A DNA stretch of 23,632 nt, from NCBI RefSeq assembly GCF_000143415.4, contig NW_003314274.1, forward strand, positions 1,725,353-1,748,984, in the 5' to 3' direction. A program made the translations under genes and the position numbers. This DNA comes from Selaginella moellendorffii (Eukaryota; Streptophyta; Lycopodiopsida; Selaginellales; Selaginellaceae). Below are positions 17,740 to 23,632 of this stretch, in pieces; within the stretch, counting starts at the first letter, position 1; each line of letters starts with the position of its first letter. The notes under the pieces were generated by a model, which had not been told where the DNA came from, ran no database searches, and saw only the letters and a list, made by a program, of their open reading frames with translations.

Positions 17740-19920
17740 ATTGGGGATGCTCATCCAATTAAGGTTTTTGTTTGTTGTCAGTCACTAAAAGAGATTAAGA
17801 TTTTATGTGCAAACTTCAAGGGGATGTTGGAAAAGGGTGTTATTTGAAAGTCGTGGAGTCTTTGGGTGTGTGAACCTCATCCTTTGATGAAACCTGATGG
17901 GAGTATTTGTTTTTATATTGATTATTATTTATTAAATAAAGTGACAATCCCAGATGTGTACCCTCTTCCTCACATTGCTAATATTTTATATCGTTTGGAA
18001 AGAAGTTGTTAATTCACCAAGTTAAATTTTACCTCTAGGTATTGACAAGTGTTGATGGGTAAAAAGGATATTCTTAAAATTGCTTTTTGTACACCATTTG
18101 TTTTATATAAGTTTTTGGTGATGTCGTTTGGTTTAAACAATGTTTTAGCAACTTTCCAATGGATGATGAATAAGGTTTTTTATGATATGCTAAAAATGAC
18201 TGTTGATCTCATTGATGATGGTTTGATCCACTTGGAGGGGATGTGGGAGGAACACATCCATGATGTTTGTAAAGTGTTGGATAGGCTATGGGAAGTTGTT
18301 TAAAGCTGAAGTGGTCAAAGTGCGTATTTGGGTCCAAGGATACGACTTATCTTTTGTATTGTATTTCTTGTGAGGGTTTGCAAGTTGATCCTAAAAAACT
18401 TATGGCTATTTTTAAGTTCCCTACTCCAAAGTGTGTGAATGATATATAGACCTTCTTAGGGGGGTGTAATATCTTAGTCATTTTGTTGATCATCTTTCTA
18501 ATCATACTACACTGTTGTAAACTTTATTAAAGTTATGAATATTATTTTTCATCTATTCTATGGATTGTGAGCTAGCGTTTATAGATCTCAAAGAGTTATT
18601 GACGACTCCTTCAATTTTGGCATATTCTGATTACACTCAACTTTTCATTTTGCACGTGGATGTTTCTAATATTAGTCTTAGAAGTATGTTGATGCAAGAG
18701 AGTTTAAATATGTCTGGTTAACACCATCCCATTGCATATATCAGTCATACATTATAACCATGTATAAAGTTTCTTGAAACCCTAAATTTTTGCTAAACAC
18801 TTTTTTGTTGTAAAGTAGTTCACCTTTGCTATGTATATGGTTCTTGGATATTACTAGAAAGTGATCATACTGTAGTTACTTCATTATTAAAGTGAAATAA
18901 CTTAGTTAGTCGTACTACTCAGTGGATTTTGAAACTTCAAATATAGGATTTTGGTGTTGTTTATTGCTCAGGGAGTTCTATGGCTGATGTTAATACCCTT
19001 TTTCAAGCTCTTCTTCCTTTTTCACTATCTTTTCATATTTTTAATGAGTTTATTATTCCAGAATTTATGGATTTTTTGGATAAGGATTCCCTGCCAGCAA
19101 TGATTATTGTATTTGACATTTAATGTCTATAAGGTGTAAAGAAAGATTTACCTTCTCTTGACGAGGTTCATAAGGCTCAAAAGATTGAGTAGTGGATTCA
19201 AAAGCTTTGCGATGGGTTTAAGAATCTTGCATTATTTGTTTATAACTTACTATTTTGGCATTTACATTCTTAATATCACCTTAAGGACAATTTTCCTTAT
19301 TTTGTAGGGATGGATTTTGATAATCATTTATTGTTGATAGTACCTTTAATCACGATTCCACATCTTCTCCATGCCTATCATGATTTTTCCTATTCTAGGG
19401 GGGCATATAAGCATTGTCGTGTGACCAAAAAGCTATGTAAGTCTTTCTATTGGCTAAAGATGCGACGTGATATTATTTAATATATATATAGCTGCGTTTG
19501 GTACCAAACTCGTAATACTACCTCTTGTGCTAAGGAAGGATAGTTAGAGTCAATTACAATTTTCTGTCTATTTGAATTGGTAGCATTTGATCTTATAAGG
19601 CATTTTTCATGGTTGACTGTTGGCAATGAATTTATCATTATTGTTTTTGACTACTTGACTTGTTAGGTGGAAGTTGGTGCTCTTACTAGTGCCTCTACAA
19701 CTACTGTTAAATACTTCTTCTTCAATCGAGTTTTGTTCAAGCAATCCTATCTAGAGCAAATTCTTTTGGATAATAATCCTGCATTTATGGTTGAGGCATT
19801 TCACATTTTAACATCTTGGTTGGGGATACATGACACTTTTACCAATACTTTTCATCCACAGTTAAATGATTTGGTGGAATGGCTCATTTAGAACTTCAAA
19901 AAGACGATTGCAAAGTAGTG
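17740..19920 (+). mobile_element. Ty3/gypsy-type pol remnant: RT, RNase H, integrase
   Basis: The domain order RT, RNase H, integrase is that of Ty3/gypsy elements, and the host is a plant. RT: KPDGSICFYIDY near 17890, VTIPDVYPLPHI near 17945, FTKLN at 18013-18027 (the usual catalytic Asp is Asn), SFGLNNVLATFQ near 18125, and IDDG at 18211-18222 in the YxDD position. RNase H region about 18540-18720 (DLKELLTTPSILAYSDYTQL). Integrase: an H-H-C-C-like zinc motif about 19375-19510; core with Asp near 19649, DNNPAF near 19769 and a Glu near 19877 in HPQLNDLVEWL. In-frame stops and shifts occur throughout, so it cannot move on its own. No chromodomain was recognised, and gag/protease lie upstream, beyond the right arm. 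Confidence 0.85.
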
Positions 19921-20108
19921 AACTTTTAGTATTCGGATTGGGATGGTTATTTGTTGCCACTTTAGTATGCATATATCACAGAGGTGCAAAGTTCTGTTGA
20001 TACTTCACCATATAAACTCTTATATGATCATGATTCAATACTACTAACTATAAGGAACCAACTCTTCGAAGAGTTGTAGGCTAAAGGATCCTCGAAAGCA
20101 CAATTGAA
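19921..20108. other. 3' continuation of the pol remnant
   Basis: The segment probably carries the decayed C-terminal end of integrase (STSPYKLLYDHD-like, near 20000-20035), which resembles the SPFELVYG motif of plant gypsy integrases. It runs straight into the third minisatellite; no 3' LTR is identified. Confidence 0.45.
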
Positions 20109-20395
20109 ATGATAAAGAGTTTATTGGATGGGATTGAGTCTGAGATCAAGTCCAAGACTGACTTTGAGATTGAGTTTCAGATAGAGTCCGGGATCGAGTC
20201 CGAGGCCAACTCCGAGACCGAGTTCGAGACCAAGTTTGGGACCAAGTTTGAGATAGAGTTTGAGATCCGAGATCGGGTTCGAGACCGAGTCCAAGGTTGA
20301 GTTTGAGGTTGAGTCCGAGATCAAGTCTAAGGTCAAGTCCGAGACCGAGTCCAAGGTTGGGTCCGAGATCGAGTTCGGGACCGAGTTCGAGTACT
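20109..20395. repeat. Minisatellite, GAGTCCGAGATC-like units
   Basis: This is a degenerate array of 6-12 nt units such as GAGTCCGAGATC, GAGTTCGAGACC and AAGTCCGAGACC. It is related in sequence to the other two arrays but has diverged separately. All frames stay open on both strands (Glu/Ile/Lys-rich on plus, Leu/Gly/Ser-rich on minus), which marks a simple repeat and argues against a gene. Confidence 0.92.
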
Positions 20396-20890
20396 AATAC
20401 AGGTTGAGTGGTGAAACCCAAAGCGTGTGTCTTCTAGGGGGAGGGGGCTGCAGGGGGTTTCAAAAGTATAGTAGGGATAATGAGGTCTAGGAACTAGTCT
20501 TGAAGGAACTCTCTAGTGGTGCTTCCAAACTGACTTGAGGTTGACACTGGGGCTGAGGGGCCTTGGGTGGGAGTGAGCATGGACTTGGATGGTGTCGGAA
20601 GGGCCACCCCAGGAAGTGCTCAAAAGCAGCTCCCACTCCTGGAAGGGAAATCGACTGCAATGCTCTCGACTTATGTGGAGTGGTGCCCCACTTGAGTACC
20701 ATGTGGCTCATTAGTCCTCGCCTTGCCTAGGGGCTTAGGCCTTTTCTTTGGGATGGAAGTGGGGGAGTAGGGGTACCCATATCGGGCTGTTAGGCCATGG
20801 TGTTTCCCCCCCCGCGTCCTAGAGCAAGTGTTGCACACAAGGCTTGGGATTTAAAGGGTCCTATGATCAAGTCTTGTGGTACCAAGGGGA
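20396..20890. other. GC-richer spacer with G-rich tract, no supported gene
   Basis: It holds three runs of five G (20437-20457), which could be a polypurine tract of a lost retroelement or a G-quadruplex-prone site, and a run of eight C near 20806. A minus-strand open frame (20487-20711) is Pro/Ser/Leu-rich without a known motif. I see no convincing gene. Confidence 0.35.
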
Positions 20891-21174
20891 TGTTAGGAAT
20901 TTGGAGGCTTGGTGTGCTTGGCTGTTTGTGCCTATAGAGAGTGTAGCCGAACCTTAAGTCTAGTCTAACCCGAGGAGGGGCATTGGGAGAGATTTGGGAA
21001 TTCGTGGATGGATAGCTAATGCTCCATTGCTCATGTAGTGAGTAGCTGAAACCAAGTAGGAGCTAGTACCATAGGCGGGAACCTTGGTAAGGGAACTTAG
21101 CTAAATCCAAGGAAGTGTTGGTCGGATAGACGAAGTAAGCTGGCAAATTGGAAAGGAAAAATTTGTGGCTTACA
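20891..21174 (+). repeat. Probable 5' LTR of a second retrotransposon
   Basis: The segment starts TGTTAGGAATTTGG and ends GGCTTACA, so it has the TG...CA ends with short inverted TGT/ACA termini. It is followed after three bases by a primer-binding site. At 284 nt it is within the range of plant LTRs. No second copy of this LTR was found in the window. Confidence 0.65.
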
Positions 21175-21177
21175 ATT

Positions 21178-21189
21178 TGGTATCGGAGC
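21178..21189 (+). other. Primer-binding site (tRNA-Met-like)
   Basis: TGGTATCGGAGC differs by one base from TGGTATCAGAGC, the common plant LTR-element site complementary to the 3' end of initiator tRNA-Met. It is placed three bases after the LTR end. Confidence 0.75.
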
Positions 21190-21233
21190 TTTTTCCTCAA
21201 TTCTAGCAAAGGATAGAGGCAGATTGCTAGGAG

Positions 21234-21756
21234 ATGGCAAAGGTAGGGCATAAACAAACTAAGGCAGAAACAAAACCTCCTCCAAAGCTGGAGCCTCTAG
21301 GCAAACAAAAGGCTATGGATGAGGAATCCTTGCATAAGGAGGACTCTGATGAGAAAACTTCCAAATAGGAGTCTAATGGTGAAGTTTGGACATCCAAGGC
21401 TCAATTGGATATTCTAGAAGGACAATTGGCATAGACCAATGCCCTACTAAAGACTTTCGTATGCAAGTTAAAGCGTGACAAGAAGCGGAAGAAAAAGCAA
21501 AAGACTGCAAATACTGGCAGCGCAGAAGGTGCGGAACCTTCGGCAAGGACTGAGGCAGAACCAAACAAGGTCGAACAAACTGAAGTGGAATCAATCCCTC
21601 AAGTAGTTCCCAAGTACAAACCAAAGCCCCCACCAATCTTCAAGGGAGTGAATGATTATAAGGTGGTGGAGGATTAATTTTACGATATGAAGGATTATTT
21701 TTTAGTGTTGCGGTTACCGAGCTCGGAGGAGCTTGTTCATCATTCCAAAAGGAGGG
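21234..21756 (+). mobile_element. Broken gag of the second LTR retrotransposon
   Basis: A reading frame starts at ATG 21234, 45 nt after the primer-binding site. Its first part is Lys/Glu-rich with the basic run KRDKKRKKKQK, then VPKYKPKPPPIFKGVNDYKV and FYDMKDYFLVL, the usual plant Gag N-terminal pattern (PPxFxG..D...V..W...M..YF). At least three in-frame stops break it (TAG near 21367 and 21433, TAA near 21674). No pol follows; the element is truncated at about 21760. Confidence 0.7.
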
Positions 21757-21940
21757 GATGATGAGGTTGAAATATACAAGTACAATATTGTATATTAATA
21801 TTAGTGTAATAGGATTTTAATATTCGTTGGATTGGTTTTAATTCAAACCACTCACTCTTGTATATAAGCTAGGGTTTTCGGGCTAATTGATATGCATATT
21901 TCTGTATTCCATTTCCATATTCTATGCACTCACAATACCT
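21757..21940 (+). repeat. LTR-like AT-rich segment
   Basis: TTGAAATATACAAGTACAAT near 21767 resembles the start of many plant copia-type LTRs (TGTTGAAATATAC). A TATATAAG box follows at about 21860, and the segment ends CACTCACA near 21932. It may be a solo or broken LTR joined to the gag remnant. No flanking target-site copy was found. Confidence 0.4.
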
Positions 21941-21948
21941 AAAGAATT

Positions 21949-23395
21949 CTAGTTATAAAAATAATCTCCAATGAGATAACCACTAGAAGAATATCCTCCC
22001 ATGTAAAATCTTGAATTAACAAGACTTATCTTGGAAAATTCATAATGTCTACCAATGTAGCCAACATAAATCATCTCTAAAAATCTAACAAAGTGAATCA
22101 AATCTCCAACTTCTAGATTCCCAATTTCAAGTAGTATTGCTCCTGTGGATGCATTGTCTTCTTCACCCAAGTAAAAAAATGCTATATTTAAATTTGGATC
22201 ATCTATAAAAAACAAGAAATAATTAGGTTCATCAATTTTTGAAATCACAAACTAACCAAAGATAATGGTAACTATAAAAGCTTTAGGATTCTCTCCAGAA
22301 AAATATACTACATACATTCTATTTTATAGTTGTTTCTCTTCATGATACTTGATTTCTTCGTCCTCTTCATACTCCTCCTCTTCTTCTCCTTCTTTTTCTC
22401 CTTCTCCACCTTAGAAACAATGTAAAATAGTGACATTTAGTGTGTCTCCTATTCAGACACAGGTCCCTTTGCACACAAATTTGGTTTCATGGTCTTGTTC
22501 CAAAACAAGATCATTCATCTCAAGCTGTTTAAAAAAAAAATTGTCTACCCAAATAATCTTTTTAACAAGCTTTTTCATTTCTTTTAGGAGTGGATCAACT
22601 AAAGTATCATCCTGTTACACCCTAACCCTTGCCTTTGTCCTTGGTTTTGATTTTAATCCTTTCAAGAGCTTTTTCTTTTCTTGTTTTTTGTTGGTCAATG
22701 AACTCTTTCTTTGTTGCTATTACTGCTTGCTTTTGCCTTTTGGCTTTTCTACCTTTGGAGTCGGCTCTTTCTCTAGCTTAGTCTGCTTGAGTTCTTGCCT
22801 CTTCACCTTGATATTTCTTTGCCTAGGCTCATGAATTTCCCCCTTACTTTTAAGCTTATCAAGTTTCTCTAACTCCCCCTCGCTTTTGCTTTCCCCTTTA
22901 CTCTTTCTTTGCCTCAAATCCTCATTTTCCTGAGCCTTGATCTTGCTTACCTTTGGCTCTAGCTCCCCCTCACTTTCACTTTCCTCCAGCTCCCCCTACT
23001 TTGACACCTTAAATTTACTTTACTAATCAAGCTCTTTATTTTCTTATTCCTTAATTAGCTCCTCGCTTTATTCTAGTTTTACCTCTTCTTGAAGTTCCTT
23101 GCTTCTCTGCATACCCAACTCCCCCTCCTTTTCCCTGTCCTTTAACTTCCCTTCACTATGGTTAAACTCCCCCTTTGCCTTGCATTTGCTTTGTTGATCA
23201 AGCTTGTTTTCCGACTGCTTCCCTAACTTCTCCCTTGCGCTTTGCCTGAAGCTTTGTGTTTTTTTGTTACTTGTTAAAACTCCCCTCCAACTCCTTCTTT
23301 TTCCCCTCCTTGTTTTACTTCTACTATCAATTTTATTGCTGATTTACTCTCTGGCTTTATGAGCTACTAGCATCTTTTCTTGCTTTTGGTCACTG
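21949..23395 (-). pseudogene. Decayed single-frame ORF: charged repeat protein, family unknown
   Basis: One minus-strand frame from about 23395 to 21949 (about 480 codons) keeps protein-like character despite about a dozen stops (for example at 22720, near 22980 and near 22620). Order N to C: a Lys/Glu/Ser-rich region (23395-22660) with a recurring GEL motif (KEGELG, SEGELEPK, SEGELEKL, KGEIHE, KGEFNH); a mixed region with LVDPLLKEMKKLVKKIIWVD and LVLEQDHETKFVCKG (22620-22450); an acidic run of Glu with Tyr and Asp (about 22390-22350); then a stop-free 99-codon segment (22248-21949) with NYFLFFIDDPNLNIAFFYLG, GAILLEIGNLEVGDLIHFVR and SRFYMGGYSSSGYLIGDYFY. I recognise no family. It may be a transposon-carried gene, a lineage-specific gene or an old virus-like insertion. 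Confidence 0.45.
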
Positions 23396-23632
23396 ACTAA
23401 AATCTAGACCCCTATACTTGTAGGGATTCTCTACTATTCATGAAGATATTTTCATCTCTATTTTTAAAACTAGAACCCCTCTTTAACTTAGTTTTACGTA
23501 TCTAGAGGGAAATACTGCCCAAAAATAGCTCATTTAGAATTGTCACCAAATTTTTTAACTTAGTGACTTTCATTAGCATTTTTAGTGCATGTACCACAAT
23601 TCATTATTGTAAGGTAAGGCTGCACATGATAG
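23396..23632. other. AT-rich end of window, nothing assigned
   Basis: This stretch is AT-rich with stops in all frames. A few short minus-strand peptides (MSYFWAVFPSRYVKL near 23540-23495) look protein-like, but I cannot assign them. It may continue the decayed element upstream. Confidence 0.25.

Noticed and set aside
20109-20421. Overlapping plus and minus open frames (Glu/Ile-rich and Leu/Gly-rich)
   Set aside because: All frames are open at once over a simple repeat, which argues against coding.
22430-22834. Plus-strand open frame rich in Ser, Phe, Leu and Cys, resembling a membrane protein
   Set aside because: It is antisense to the charged minus-strand frame, which shows clearer protein-like structure over a longer span; the hydrophobicity comes from complementing Lys/Glu codons.

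Overview
The window looks like nuclear DNA from an early-diverging land plant, most like the lycophyte Selaginella (inference). Reasons: plant-type proteins (DUF1005, plant membralin, TCHQD-class GST, plant ERMP1-like peptidase); spliceosomal introns that are nearly all 46-89 nt; and a decayed copy of DNAAF5/HEATR2, an axonemal dynein assembly factor kept by plants with flagellate sperm. No bacterial operon, CRISPR array or rRNA gene was seen.

Positions 1-10842 are gene-dense, with four intact genes all on the minus strand: a DUF1005 protein (87-1568), a 14-exon membralin (2235-4971), a two-exon TCHQD glutathione S-transferase (5316-6515), and a 21-exon M28-family ER metallopeptidase of the ERMP1/Fxna type (7066-10842). 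Exon joins were worked out by hand from GT-AG (one GC-AG) signals, frame continuity and remembered family motifs. Every membralin, GST and ERMP1 join keeps frame. Membralin and ERMP1 are both multi-pass membrane proteins expected in the ER; the four genes have no obvious shared pathway.

Positions 10843-12990 are a rearranged border. A plus-strand DNAAF5-like pseudogene (about 11052-12042) starts head-to-head with ERMP1. It is cut off at about 12090 by a second, decayed copy of the ERMP1 5' end (12091-12743). A small two-exon, minus-strand coding fragment of unknown identity lies at 12990-13228.

From about 12950 to the end the DNA is AT-rich and full of decayed repeats. A Ty3/gypsy-type retrotransposon on the plus strand shows gag and protease (15489-16350), then RT, RNase H and integrase (17740-19920), all broken by stops. 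Its protease and RT parts are separated by one arm of a large imperfect inverted repeat (arms about 13700-15365 and 16553-17690), each arm carrying a TCCATCTCGAGT-like minisatellite. A third related minisatellite lies at 20109-20395. A second LTR element is seen as an LTR, primer-binding site and broken gag (20891-21756). The last 1.7 kb holds a strongly charged minus-strand reading frame (about 23395-21949), kept in one frame but broken by stops, which I could not assign to any family; it is the best candidate here for something undescribed.
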